From Fasciolopsis buskii (lineage: Eukaryota > Platyhelminthes > Trematoda > Plagiorchiida > Fasciolidae), in the NCBI GenBank assembly GCA_008360955.1, contig LUCM01000301.1, positions 143,491 through 207,490 on the forward strand: a DNA stretch of 64,000 nucleotides, written 5' to 3'. Under the pieces are notes generated by a model. It made no database searches, was not told the origin of the DNA, and saw only the letters and a list, made by a program, of their open reading frames with translations. The position numbers and the translations under genes are program-made. Shown here piece after piece: positions 39,515 through 51,700 of this stretch (its first letter is position 1; every line of letters begins with the position of its first letter).

Positions 39515-39640
39515 GGTTGCAAGTTGGAATCCCTAACCGCCTGTTACCTTTCGCACTTGACAGTCTTCAGTAAGCCGCGAAACATTTCCTGAAATGCTGC
39601 ACATTGCCGTTTCATTAATAAAGAAAGTAAAAAACCAAAT
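39515..39640 (+). repeat. SINE family A, diverged copy
   Basis: Matches the family A element of 6.8 kb over its B-box side and all of its 3' half. GTTGGAATCCC stands for GTTCGAATCC, then CGCACTTGACAGTC, ATTTCCTGAAA, CACATTGCCGTTTCATTAAT and AAAGAAAGTAAAAAACC follow in the same order. The A-box end is not recognisable. It ends in an A-rich tail. Confidence 0.65.
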
Positions 39641-40184
39641 AAAACGACTGAAAATGATCAATCACTTATCATTCCATGTTATACGTTGTGACACGAAAGT
39701 AATCAATATTTACCAAAAAGAAAACACTAACACTGTGAAACATCGTTAGCAATGTGCATACATTGCACCGGAACTGAGACATGAACGGCAAGCAACGACT
39801 GAGTCAAGCATCTTAACCGCAAATGTTCTCGACCTAATTCTTGATGGTTTATTGAACTCCGTGACAAGATATGACATTTACATGTTAGTGATTCTTCTTG
39901 ACCACACCGCTCTGGCTTACAGTAATTCACTCACGCAACAGATGAATTCCCTGTGGTCCGTTTCATTACAACGAAACGAGCCGTGCCCTTCGGGCGCCGG
40001 AAATTTGGCCAAGCGGACTTCTGGCTTGCTGAACAGTTTACGGAATTCAGACTGCAACACAAGTTAATCAGGTACAATAGATCTCATGAACCCTAAGGGA
40101 CATTGGAGCAGTTGGGCAAAATACTGCATGATGAGAACAGATGGACGGAGCTTCGTGTATAGGTTAATTCAGCAAAACTGGATT

Positions 40185-40335
40185 GTGTGGCAAATCAGTT
40201 ACCGGTTCCCAGTAGGCTGCGTGATCCTCAGACCGTCCTGCTGCTTCGACCATCTGGTCAAATGCCGGGGGTAAGGTTCCCTAAGCCGACCCTCTACTTC
40301 GGTTTGGGCAACCGGGTGGTATCCAGTCCGCAGAA
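40185..40335 (+). repeat. Fragment of an unidentified interspersed repeat
   Basis: The plus strand encodes SGQMPGVRFPKPTLYFGLGN in a 98-codon frame. This peptide resembles a repeat-derived string that I remember seeing in flatworm gene predictions. The identification is from memory, with no second copy in the window to confirm it. The frame probably reflects repeat DNA, not a gene. Confidence 0.35.
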
Positions 40336-42094
40336 AAATCATGGGTCCCGATGGATGGCCGATGACGTGGAGATGAAGAATGGAAGAACTAGCACGTGTG
40401 GTGAACTCCGCATATTGTTTCTCTTGTTCCCTCTCACGGACGTTGCTTTTATCCTTCCCCATGATTTCCATGGCACATGATCTGTAACGATTCATGCGAA
40501 ATAAATAAGTAATAATAACTCACTGCGGATGCATTGTTAAAACGATCACTCGGTTACTGCGGAACCGCAGACTATAAGACAGGCTTATTATTAGGATACA
40601 CCGAAGTGACCACCTTTCGTGGCTAATAGCAATTATATTCTGACCAACCCGAAAAGTGAATACTTTAAACAGAGTTACTCCTCTTCATTAGTCATGGTAC
40701 TTCCTATTGGACTCGACCTGTCACCATTAGTGGGTTTAAGACAGCATCGTGAATTTGATGAATACCGAGGCGAAAGCCTTGCTCAGACGGTGGTTCTAAA
40801 GGTTTTTGCAGGCGAACACGATCACCACCCTCTCTAGTGATATAGCACGACGTTTGATCCAAAGTGCCATCCCGGTAACTTCGTCTAAACAACTACTGAA
40901 TCCATCACAATAAGTGGCATAATTGCAAAAGTTGCGTGGTCGTGTGAGAAGTATCCAGCTATTAACTATACTGCTAATTAAATGCTCATTTCAGTTCAGT
41001 TTTGACTAATGTTTTCCGAGCGCTGTTGGGCTCTGGGTTCGGTTACTGCCTTGAAACAGAGGCGAAATGAACAAAGAATAGGGTGATTTAGATAAAGAAT
41101 AACCTCGAACAAAAGCACGCCACTAACTGTGATACTTTTCCTGAATTTTACTTGCTTTATCAAAGAAACGATAATGCACGGTTTTTAGAAAGAACATCGC
41201 CACCAACTGAGGGCGATCATGTGGGGAAGTGGAGCTTCGCTTGCGGGGCGCTTTTTAACCCTAACAGAGCAGTTCATCGTTTCCTGTTCGGAACAGTCCA
41301 CCACTCACTAACTTTCTGGCAACCAATACCTGACTTACAGAATAATGCACGTTAAGGCATGTGACACATCCAAACGACTTTTATCAAGCTTTGTTCCGTA
41401 TCCTAGTAATCGTTCCGCCCTATGACCTACCTAATCCTGGCGTTATCGATAAGCTTTTCGACAATAAAGGTAGTAGGAAAGGGACCTCCACGATTGCGAA
41501 TAAAAAGGAGACATCTTTAAAGATGATTTCCATTAATGAGATAAAGAAGCAAGGAGAGAATTTAATGTGCAGTACAGTTATCTTTCGATCGAGTGCTGCA
41601 AATATGAGGATGGCTGTGGTAAAAAGCTAACAGGGCAGGAAGACGCGAAGCAGAACTTCACTAGTCTTTGGCCCGTATCCTTTCCCGAAATTTTCATACC
41701 TCAATCACATACGCAACACAGTATGACCGATAAAATGAATGATACTCATAGACACGGTTGTCAGAATGATCGGCAGGTGGCGGAAGATCCACATTCAGTA
41801 CGTAAATGGTAAACATGTACAGCTGAAGCCCCGGAACGCACCCACTGACTCAGTCAGTCGGGCAAATTCAAGTTGATTCAGTTAGCAGATCACGTGCAGG
41901 AATGTTGGTTAGCTACTGTAAACTTGCACGAAACAACGGTTGACTGTGGACCGAAAGTGCACGTATGCATGTTTGCTTATACGTAGGTAGCTAGTTTCGG
42001 GACAGCTATCTTAAAAGGACAATAATCCTAGCCGGGGATATACTGATTAGTGAGGATTTTTGTTTGTTCGGAAACTTAGGACCTCTTTTTTCAG
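40336..42094. other. No recognised gene
   Basis: Short plus-strand frames at 41,152-41,355 and 41,361-41,630 read rather protein-like (for example GDHVGKWSFACG and VPPYDLPNPGVIDKLFDNK). They have no family that I know and no convincing splice pairs, so I do not call exons. Confidence 0.4.
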
Positions 42095-42245
42095 AAGTGA
42101 GTGACATACAAAATGAAATCGAATTTTCCACCAACCAGGCGCTCCTTTTGACTGGCTGCACTACGGTTCTTGCCTCCATCACCTGGTTGTTTTCTTGTGG
42201 GATTTTTGGCTACATTATGGACTCCGTTCGCCACCAAAACCGTTG
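42095..42245 (+). CDS. Candidate internal exon, membrane segment
   Basis: A 151-base open stretch with good splice signals: a pyrimidine run ending CTTTTTTCAG just before it, and TTG/GTAATT at its end. The frame gives EVSDIQNEIEFSTNQ, then a hydrophobic segment (ALLLTGCTTVLASITWLFSC) and GIFGYIMDSVRHQNR. The hydrophobic helix followed by G-Y-I-M-D-S-V-R resembles the loop after helix 2 in major facilitator transporters (GxxxDxxxR type), but that is a guess from one short piece. It starts and ends inside codons. It could also be chance: no second exon of the same protein is certain. No retroelement motif is visible in it. Confidence 0.35.
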
Positions 42246-42299
42246 GTAATTACTACTGTTTAAAAACCCGATCGAATCCAACCCTTGATTGGGATCAAG

Positions 42300-42750
42300 C
42301 ATTGCTATACCTCAAAGATCTTATCCATCCAGGAGCATTCGTGCTGGTTTCCACGGAGCTCCCCAATGCACCCCTCCGGCCAGGATGTCCATTCTGGCAT
42401 GGTGGAGTACCATCATCTGTTCCTTGTATACGAAAATGTCGGACATACTCTTCCACTCTAATCATCGATTTACGTTCAAACTTGTGCCACATAGATACAA
42501 AAATTGCAGCTAACTGCGGATACTGCGGGTTCAATCGCGACGATCGACAGTCTCAAGCTAGACCGACAAGACAGATTTTCAAAAAAGAAGACTGGAGATG
42601 GTTTTCCAACATACATCAACTCTTTCCGGTCTGGCAAGTCCAAGGTCATTCGTAAGTACTCCCTAAACGAAACAATTCGAAATACATTTCCACCCTTACA
42701 AAGGCTGAAATCAAACATATCGACATGGTATTCGTCAGACAAATCTTGAA
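42300..42750 (+). mobile_element. Possible CR1-like endonuclease remnant
   Basis: The frame from 42,504 contains RQDRFSKKKTGDGFPTYINS at 42,564-42,623. This resembles the R-x-DR-x-KKGGGVxxYxNS segment found after the SETWL motif in CR1-type LINE endonucleases. It lies about 0.8 kb upstream of a CR1-like RT on the same strand, the expected order. A SINE lies between them. An overlapping 161-codon frame (42,170-42,655) is in a different phase. The other endonuclease motifs are not clear, so the call is tentative. Confidence 0.4.
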
Positions 42751-42904
42751 TGCTGAAACAGCGGATTCCTGAGGGAAGACATTTGACTGCTGCGTGGAAA
42801 GAAAAAAACGTCTGAAATGTTCTGTGTATGTTGACACCATTAATCGGGTTTTTCACCCATCCTTCTGGTTATAACCCAGCTGCACCTTTACGGGGCGATG
42901 ATGT

Positions 42905-43020
42905 GCCAGTTATTTTTCTATCCTTTTTATTTCCTTTATTAATAAAATAGCAATGTACACCATTTTTCAGGAAGGGGTCGCGGCCAACAGTAAGCTGCCA
43001 AGTGGGGAAGTTTCTAAGAC
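42905..43020 (-). repeat. SINE family A, antisense copy (3' half)
   Basis: On the minus strand this reads AACTTCCCCACTTGGCAG, CCCCTTCCTGAAAAATGG, TACATTGCTATTTTATTAAT and AAAGGAAATAAAAAGG. These match in order the 3' half of the family A SINE at 6.8 kb. The tRNA-like head is not recognisable. It sits between a CR1-like endonuclease remnant and the CR1-like RT, as if inserted into that LINE. On the plus strand its CATTTTTCAG/GAAGGGG forms a good splice acceptor. Confidence 0.65.
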
Positions 43021-43073
43021 AGAGCCAGTTAAGCTACCCGACACCACTAAAATTACCACAACGATTGGTCCCG
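42971..43073 (+). CDS. Candidate exon, partly SINE-derived
   Basis: 103 bases bounded by CATTTTTCAG and CCCG/GTAAGT, both close to consensus, with a T-rich tract upstream. The first frame is open throughout (EGVAANSKLPSGEVSKTEPV, then KLPDTTKITTTIGPG). A second frame is also open and is the one that would join in phase to the exon candidate at 42,095-42,245. The first half of the exon overlaps the antisense SINE. Low complexity (K, T, S, P, V) and the absence of a known domain mean it may not be used. No transcript evidence is available. Confidence 0.3.
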
Positions 43074-43444
43074 GTAAGTCTATCCTCATCAATTCTGACG
43101 TAAGGCACTATGGCTCTGACTGAAGCGTTCACTTTTCTAGTCAACTTAGATGATTGCTCATGAACTAATTATCCGTTTCACTGCTTACATGGTAATACTT
43201 GCAATGCGGTATGAACAGTTCACCTTGAATTTTAAAAATTCACAAACTCGATTTGTGTTCTGGCCGCCGCCGTTGAGGTTCATTCTTAAGTGCATCTGGA
43301 TATTTCCATTCATTCGGTCGGGTAACCAGGAAAGCATTAACGCGACCCAGTATCAAAGTATCATCAAAATTAGCTACTCCTCACTGTTGGAGATCCGTCA
43401 CTATTGTTCGGATCCTAAAATCCAGTAATTCTATCGCTTTAACC

Positions 43445-44900
43445 CAACATTTTCGACCAGTTGCTTTGACGTCTGTCAATCTTAAACTGTCAGAGCCCGC
43501 TGTGCTTAAGTGCCTACGTTACTCTAGGAATCCTCTTGACGACCCATTTCAATTTGCTCATAGATCTAACAAGTCCTCTTTGGATGCTGTCGCCCACTTT
43601 ATTTATCATATTTATAAGTCGTTAGATGCATTAATGAAAGCTGCTAATCTCGTCTTCTTAGACTAGTCATTCGCATTCGATTCTGACCCACAGTCTCTTC
43701 TACTTCACAAACTGGAAACATGGTTGTTTCAGGCATGCGGGTCTGATTACTTTATCAACCAAACCCGGTGGGGGACGACCGAGCGGCAAAACTTCAAAAC
43801 AGTTGGTTAATAACTCAAGTATTCAGGGTATTGTTCTTTCGCCGTAACTTTCCCCTACGTACATCAGCGACTTATCAGCTAGTTCTCCTGTCACTTGTTT
43901 GACTATGCCCATAATGTTGTCCTCCTTCAAGTCGATTCTAGAAACGTAGGTGTTCAGTTTTTCCGAAAACTTATTTTCTATCCACGCTTCTGCTGTACAA
44001 GCCGATTTAAATCCTAACACATTAATATTCCGAATGCCTGTCTTCTTTTCTCCGGCAAGCCTACACAGCTGATTCGACTCTTATCGACTCAGAAACAGTT
44101 ACCTAGGTTGATCCTGTGAAACATCTAGGGATAATAGTTGATAAAATCTGAAGTGAACTTCTCAAATTCCAACCTGTGTAAAGCATGTTCGAGGATTGTC
44201 ATTTCAAACCAGAAGGCTTCAACGGTACTAGGTGAAACAAAGAACCATTTACCGCTATGTATACCAATGTTATTTCAACGCTTTACTGTACTCCTGTTGT
44301 TTACATAGATTCATTTAAGAAAGACTAAAAGTTTCTCACTAGGGACTATCTGTCATTAGCCATGTTTTATTCATGCCACTAAACGAACTGTCCAGTAAAC
44401 TGCATGATTAACACCTACCCGCATGTGAAACGTTTATTCACAAAATACTTTCAAATTCCACATATCATTTGTCCAGTGATCTTTCCAAATTCCGCCTCAT
44501 ATTTCCACACAATATGCTTTTCTTCCCATAACCTCTACGATCAATATCTATAGGAATATTATTTTCCCATATTAAGCACGTATCTTGGCAAACCGGGAGT
44601 GCATTTCGACCGACTTCCTAAGCTACCCGTCTAAGGTCCTCAGATCATTCACCCGACAATTTGATTTTTTCTCTATATTTTACAATATGATGAGTCCTAC
44701 TGTTTTCTTATTCTCCAATACTTTTTTGACTGAACTGCAACATGTATGTAAGCAAAATTCTGCACAATACAATATAATGCAGTTCGCCAACGAAAGTCAA
44801 GCGCACCAACTCGATTTAGACTCACTTGCAAATGGCTCCAGTTTTAAACTACCCGGTAGGACAGGCTCATAATTCTAAATAAACTCCATCCAAAAATGAT
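43445..44900 (+). mobile_element. CR1-like LINE, reverse transcriptase to 3' end, dead
   Basis: Starts with FRPVALTSVNLKLSEP at 43,451, the CR1-family string before RT motif A. It continues PLDDPFQFAHRSNKSSLDAV and then NLVFLD followed by a stop and SFAFDS (motif A region). Motif C reads CHLFDYAHNVVLLQV: the catalytic Y-A-D-D has become Y-A-H-N at 43,904-43,915, so both catalytic aspartates are lost. VDPVKHLGIIVD, an LTRDYLSLA string and an HKILS segment follow to the 3' part, which matches the fragment at 1-220. Frames shift repeatedly. The end near 44,900 (AATAAACTCC) is approximate. Confidence 0.75.
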
Positions 44901-46019
44901 GTTCGTGGATCACTGCATGTGGCACTCGACGAGCCCCATCCCACAATCAATCAGTAGTCCATATTCAGTGATACAGGTAACAGACTGTGACAGTTAATGC
45001 ACACCTGGTCCCAAGATAAGTCTGCACCACAACAGATGTTATCCTTGTAATTTGTAGAACGTTATCTGTTACTGTGACCATCATTTTAGTCACTTATATC
45101 ACCATTAAAAATTGATTTGTTCATTAATCTGTGCTTTCCTCGTGTCCAACACGGTATTTTCTAAACGATACCCGGTCACAAAGTGTGGGCTGAAAAATCT
45201 TCGATCGCGGCAATATTCGAACTCACCTGTTTGAACCACGTGTGCCCTACGAGTCCATCCAAAGATCAAGCCGGAATAGGTTTGGAAATTCCACTTAGAA
45301 CTCGTTAATCACCTGCCTGAATAAGGTAGGCACATGACATTGACCACCTGTCGTAGTTTGAATACTCTATGAAAATTCGCCTAAGAATCCAAACAGGTTT
45401 GTTTGAACGCCAACCGTCGGCAAAATAGCATTGTCAACGAATACAATTCGCTACACTTTTGGTTGCTGTAAACAACCTTCTGTAATAAACTTTTTGGATA
45501 TAGTACATATTTTGGTCTGGATATATTTAAAAATTGGTTGGCATTCGGACCAAAGGACTTATCAGAATATCGCGCACAACAACGAAGATGATGTGAAGCT
45601 TTGAATTTACCACATGTTTTTTGTTTAGGTACATCGGCATTCAAATGACCGAAGAAAAACTAAATCACCAAAAGGCAAGTGTCAATTATTCGATGGACTT
45701 GCACAGTCATATGATCTATTATCACGTGATTGCGTTTAAGCCCCGTATACGTCCTAATGTGCCCAATTAATTTGCACATCTAAGATAGTAGACACCAGAT
45801 TAACCATTAAATTCACTAACAAAAATTGGGAAAAACATTGTTCACACATATTTCGTTACACTAAGAGCTTCGCCGTCTAGAGAGTGCGAACTTAGGTAGA
45901 AATTGCAGGTAAACGTAAATGGCCTGTGATTTCACAAAGCAGTCGGGCAAGTTTGCAAGGAATTTCAATTTTTTAGGTAACATTGCCTATTGATATGGCC
46001 GCAAGTAACCAAACGTTCG
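44901..46019. other. No recognised gene
   Basis: AT-rich stretch with stops in all frames. On the minus strand TGAGTTCGAATATTGCCGCG near 45,210 looks faintly like a tRNA B-box, but no partner A-box or tail is visible. The last few hundred bases could hold eroded N-terminal endonuclease sequence of the LINE that follows. Confidence 0.4.
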
Positions 46020-47800
46020 ATAGAAAATAAATGGCCCCTGGCTGTAGTCGACGTCCAGTTCGAGAGCACAAAGCCCCTCAAGGCAGGCTATCCTCGATTC
46101 TGACCACGCGTTAGTCTGCACCAAGTTGACCATGTGCTTTGGTGAGCGTTCAAAACGCACGATGCAGCATCGGTTAGACGGCAATAAGCTATCTGACCTG
46201 AGTCATCTTTCGATCTTTCGAAGTGTGCTGATTAGAAAGTTAGAACTGTTCCTGCCTAATAACATTTAGGAGCATTGGTCGCTTATCAAGAATGCCCTGT
46301 ATTAAGCTGGCTGAGTTTTGGTCTGACCTGTCGCATTGTAACACCTTGAATTTCTGCCGACTCTTTACCTCTTCTTGGCACGCGCCAGTCCATCCCAGCT
46401 GACAACGAGTATAATGATGAACGGCTCATAAGTAGAAGCAAACTCAATGCAAGATTACATACGGATTGCCAGATCTAGTGGTCTCAATAGAATACTGTCA
46501 CTGGGAATCCCCGCAACCCGTTTTTTCATACCCGAGCTAATGACGGGAAACCACTGGGTGTGAGCTCAACAATCTTTGAAACTAACGGCCAGCCTACCCA
46601 CAATTAGCAGCGACGTCTTGCACGCTGGACGGAACACTTTAAAAGATGGTTAAGTTGAACTCTCCCATAGCTATTCAGGCAAACGCCCCGTGGCCAGTTT
46701 CAATAAAGCCATCATCTTAGGAGGAGATTCGCAAGTAAATCAAAGTCATAGAGCGTCCGGCTCTGAATACCTTTCACCGATTCTGTTTAAAGATAAAGAG
46801 ACAGAACTGGTCAGGGAACTTCAATGTTGGTTTTCTAAAGTTTGGCATTCCGAGATAATCTCCCCCTTCGTGGGAAAATCGAGTTTTCTTCTCGTTTTTA
46901 AGATGAGCTCACGTAATGAGTGTGCTAACTATATGGACAACATTCTACTCCTGATGGCATCAAGTGTCCCACAGCCCATCATTTTTCACGGGTTGTACAA
47001 TACAAATGAAGAGCAAACAGGTAATCGAGAGCTTCAAACACCTCTGAATTTCGATTACAACCGATGGATGTGCTGCGGAGTTTACTTCATTAACTGCGAA
47101 AGCCAAAACAGTTTTAGTGGACCAGTAACACTTGCGACACCCCGAGAGATTCTCTTTCCTTCAGGGGAAGAGTGTATAACGTCACAATTTGTACTGCTCT
47201 ACTTTGCGGTTGCGAGATTTGGCCTCTCCATGACGAGGATGAAAGCAGCCTTCCATATTCGATCACCGATGTCCCCGATACACTTCTCAAGTCTGGTGAA
47301 AATATCAGATGAGAAATGACGAGGTGCGTCGTCGTGTGTTGAGTGCAGACAGTCGTCCTCTGATCCAGGTAATCGCTCTACACCGCCTTCGGTGGCCTGA
47401 ACACGTTTTGCTTGTGGCTGCCCATCGTCACTTTCTATACTCTTTTTGGATGTGCTGAAGGAAGCGACGAGTCGGTCAGATTATAACTTGGGGACAAGGT
47501 ATGAAGAAGTTATATTAAGCTGTTGCTTCCAGCCTCCCTGTTTATGGCTGGTTGGTCAGCGACGCCAATTTTGCATGGTCTGCCTTGTAAAAAGCACCGA
47601 AAACATGGCAAAATGTCACAAACTGTGTACAGAGACAATGCAAAAAACAAAACTCGGTGCCTTACAGTCCCTTTCCCCCTATTGTATCCACTATGCAGAT
47701 AATTCTATTTACATGTTGCTGCGTTTGTATCTTGCTCGTTTTCAAGTCAGTGCAATACATACGTATGTATACACAATACTGCTCAATAAAATTATATGGG
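46020..47800 (+). mobile_element. RTE-type LINE with RT core deleted
   Basis: Same family as the element at 16.3-18.6 kb (minus). It opens with the end of the endonuclease (ILDSDHALVCTKLTMCFGER near 46,100) and the linker TGKPLGVSSTIFETNGQ and ARWTEHFKRW near 46,620. A 209-codon frame, 46,690-47,319, covers the RT fingers: LVRELQCWFSKVWHSEII, FKMSSRNECANY and YNTNEEQT. Soon after, near 47,193, the sequence is already in the C-terminal part (LLCGCEIWPLHDEDES), followed by HRLRWPEHVLLVAAHRH near 47,390. The stretch that should hold RT motifs A to E, including YADD, is mostly missing. The 209-codon frame is thus a LINE relic, not a host gene. Confidence 0.75.
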
Positions 47801-48754
47801 AAAAAATTTCACCAGCACGGTCCGAAACAACTAAGGCCCCCCAACGTTCTATATCCTCACAGCCTTCTTTTATCGTAAAAGGGTTTCATGCAGTTTATCA
47901 TGACTGTGCACAACTTAATCTTATTGTGCAACTTACTTTTGACTTAGTAAAAAAATTGCAATGTGATCAATAGGCCGCGTCCAGATCGGCTTTTGTCCGT
48001 TTATTTTTGGTCGATTGACATGTTAGACCAACCGATGAATGATCAGGCCAATTTCGCTTTATTTCGTTTTAAATCAAACGTGCCGTACTCAACCAGGACG
48101 TTGTCATAGAAATAGTATACAGGCAGCCATTAGTAAATAGCGAGAGATACAGTGAGTCGTTTCACAAAAAATTAGATCCCCCATTCTAGTCCCATTGATC
48201 AAGCAGCCATGATCGATGCATCCACTACAACGAAACACCTTCGCTTCAGTTAAGTCCGTGTAGAAGCCGTCTACCGTGGATGCTGATCACAGTTACGGAA
48301 ACAAGGGTGTACTTTTCCAAATGGAATGATGCTTCCTTGGGCGTGGAACCCCACCGAGATCACTGGCCTATGCGCACACATGCGCACATAATCACGTCCA
48401 AGCAAGCGCGCATATACGCATTCGCTAGGCACCTTGTCTCACTGTATTCATTATGCATGGGCTTGCTCCGAGTTCCTGTGATGGATCAACGCCCAATGCT
48501 TTGTGGGTGAGGCTCTTGATTCGAAGGTTTCGGTTAGTGTTCCCAAATAAAACCCCCTTCTCCGGCGCGGGGAGCCGCGGAGCATCGATGGCCCCATTAT
48601 CTCTGGCATCCTTTCTAAAGGGAACCCTTTTAATTTCTCCTCTTTAGATGTGGGAGCCAAGCAAGATGACACTAACAACTGCGACTCGACGGATTTATCT
48701 GATGGCAATATTAAGGTAAGAAGAAAAATAGTCCGCAAGCATTACTTAAACCGA
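47801..48754. other. Between two LINEs; possible 5' leader of the second
   Basis: No domain seen. A GC-richer patch at 48,440-48,640 (CTTTGTGGGTGAGGCTC, GGCGCGGGGAGCCGCGGAGC) sits just upstream of the endonuclease start of the next LINE and may be its untranslated leader. Short overlapping open frames on both strands here follow from that composition. Confidence 0.35.
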
Positions 48755-51700
48755 AGTGCTTATTTCACCTGGGTGCCTTCAATGTCCGCACAATCACCCA
48801 AATAGGGCAACAATCTGTTTTAGCTAATATTCCTGAAACTTTGAAAATAGACGCATGCTGTCTCCGAAATGCGCACATAAGATTCCACTTCCGTTATCAT
48901 TCTTCATGCTCTCCATGCTCTGAGCATGCGAGGGGAGGGGGCGTGCTCTGTTAGACTGAATCCCAATCAGGCTGCTAGCGTGCATCTCGATTAGACAGTT
49001 CTGTGCGTGTCAACAGTATTCAACTGAAGCGGCATTGCTTGTTCGTCGTATCTGTTTACGCACTCAATGACTGCAGCTACCCTGAAACCGAAGACGAATT
49101 CTACCGGGAGTTATCTCGATTACGTCGAAGTAGGCGTACAGCAGATAATGCGGTCATGGCTGGTAATTTTAGCTCCCAACTAGGATACTTAGTGGAAACG
49201 GAACGGTACATCGGTCGATTTTCTTTCCAAGTCGATCAAATTGAAGAAGGGGATCGTCTCATCCAAGTTTTTGCTGACCACAGACTACTTTTGGCGAAAA
49301 TTTTTTTTCACAAAAAGCGACATCGGCTCATCTGACACTCGTCTTTGCCTTCACGGCTCTGGATTGAGATTGATCATATTAGCAACGGTCACCGATAGCG
49401 TGGACCAATCGAGGATTCCCGGTCATTTTCATTCACACGCGTAGACTCAGATCACGCTTTGCTCCGAGCTCAATTTTATTTGCGGTTAGTTTTTGGTCAT
49501 ACCAGCACAAAAGCCGCTTATACTAAACAGCCAATTCTCGATAATAGTCGACTACAACTCCAGTCGGAACTCCCAATGCCGTTGTTGCTTCAACAAAATG
49601 CCCAGCGTCCGAGCGAACACTGAGAGCAGATCAAAGAAGCTCTAAACTCAGCGGTAACTGCCATGGAGTCCCTACCATGTAATGCTCAAAAACGATGGAC
49701 ATCTTTGACTTCAGGCTTTCCGTTGAATACTCCCAGATGCGCGCCCTGGGTGCAACAAATAATGAAGCGCATGGGTCCAGAAATAGCCGCAACCTTTGTC
49801 GACTGATTAGGTATACTGGTTCCCGAAAGCCGAGTGTAAGCGAGGTGGTTAAGGAATCCGAGGGCATCCTGATTAATTGAAGGTGGATACCGGTCCTCCA
49901 TTCAAAGAGGAGGTAACCACGGAGATAGGTTTCCTTAAAAGGTATAAGACAGTTTGGTCAGATAGACTGTCGCGATCCCTTTTTGAGGACGATGCCAACG
50001 TGTTCCCATCAGAATTGACAAAACTCTTGCGATTAGTCTGGGCCAGGAAAGACATTTTTTCTGTGTGGTTCTCCAACTTATCATTTTACAATCAATCTGT
50101 TACCATTCCCTGTTCCTTTTCTGTTTGACCAGACGATGCTGTTAGGTTGCACTAACGACCTGTGCAAGGTTAGTTGTTCATACCGAACTGACTTGAACAG
50201 GTTGAGGAACCATGTAGAAGAGAAAAGGTCTCAAATGCGAGAATGCCACGAATTCGGACATTAAGTCATAACACTAGTTGTCTCTGACCCTCGGTTGGGA
50301 GGATCACGTGCACCCCAACCCCGTAGTTTAACTGAACTTGCACCAGCCGGTTCACCGGTTGGGGGTTTTCATCCGCGTTTGACATGTCATCGACTGGTTA
50401 CCTCTATCCGTCTTCGCACCGTCACCTGCCCTGCAAAACAGCATACAACTGCTCTTTGAGGATTCATGGGTTAATAAGGACGACCGATAAAAGAGAGGGG
50501 AATTTAGGAGGATAGAAATGCACGGGGAAGTTTAAACGGAAGTCGCTTTTTATTACGCTTCTCTTCACGTTGTTTTCGGTTCTTCACAGCCTCGATGGCA
50601 CAAGATATGTGCTCAAATTAGTGCAACTAAGCATATATATGCCTCATTTTGTTTACCAGAAAAATCAGTTGCCTTTGCCGCGCAAGGAAGAATAGTAGCC
50701 TCAAAATTGTGTATTACATATAGAAACATACATGCATATAAATAACAACAAACATGACAGCTGAAGTAACATTGGAAGCCAATGTATGAACTTATTTCAG
50801 CTGTAGTCTGTTTCTGGTTAAATTAAATGGTCGGTAAGATCAGAAATCATGGGGGCGCATACTACAGCACATGGTAGCAGAATGAATTCAGCAGCAGCCA
50901 AGCTTCCAGGCGCCTAAAAAACCAACGTCGTTTTTGTGAACAGCAAGTATCGGTGGCCAAAATCCAGGTGTTTTAAACGAAAAAGGTATCCCGCGAAGTC
51001 GGAAGCTTCGTCATACATTGTCCACAACTTTCCACAGCCGATGATTTACCCAACCCTCGCAACAATGCTGCGGAGTGTCTGCGTATCGTTTACAGCAACT
51101 GATCAGCTGCTTGATCGCAGTTTCGCATCGATCTGGATCGTATGAATTAGCTTTAGCAGAGGTGAATTAGCGCTTTTTCCCACTCTACCTGTGAGACATT
51201 TTTGGAGATCACACGCGAAGCGCTGACAAGGAACGTTTGACGATCCGACGGATTGGGTGGTGGACTTCATCGGACAGCCTAAAAGAGACGAAGATTAGTG
51301 AGTGACCACTTGATAAACCATGACGAATGTGGAGGCGGTTAATCAAAATAGTTGTGATAAAACGTCTAGACGCCTTTATTCCCATCTCCCACCTACCCTT
51401 CTACCCATTACCCCTTGTAGTTCCTGCAAACCTGAACTTGGGATGTTGACTTGCAGCAAGTTGATTAAGGCTCGAAATTCAGTTTCCGCTTATATGAGTA
51501 TTCTTAACATTATAATTTACTCAACTCATAGAGAGGGAAAACAAGATGAAGAACACCGCAACCCCTCAGATGCAGATCCCCATTCATTGCGAGCTAAAAA
51601 TCATATTTAATAGAACGCATTCAACAACTTATAGACTTTTTCCGCAAGTTCTATATCTGCACCAACTACTTCATCCCCTCAGTTTACAGGCAGTCAATTG

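Noticed and set aside
42170..42655. A 161-codon gene ending at a GTAAGT donor
   Set aside because: It overlaps, in a different frame, both the candidate exon at 42,095-42,245 and a CR1-like endonuclease string. No domain was recognised.
46690..47319. A 209-codon host gene
   Set aside because: Its peptide follows the RT fingers of the RTE-type LINE, with the linker before it and the LINE C-terminus after it.
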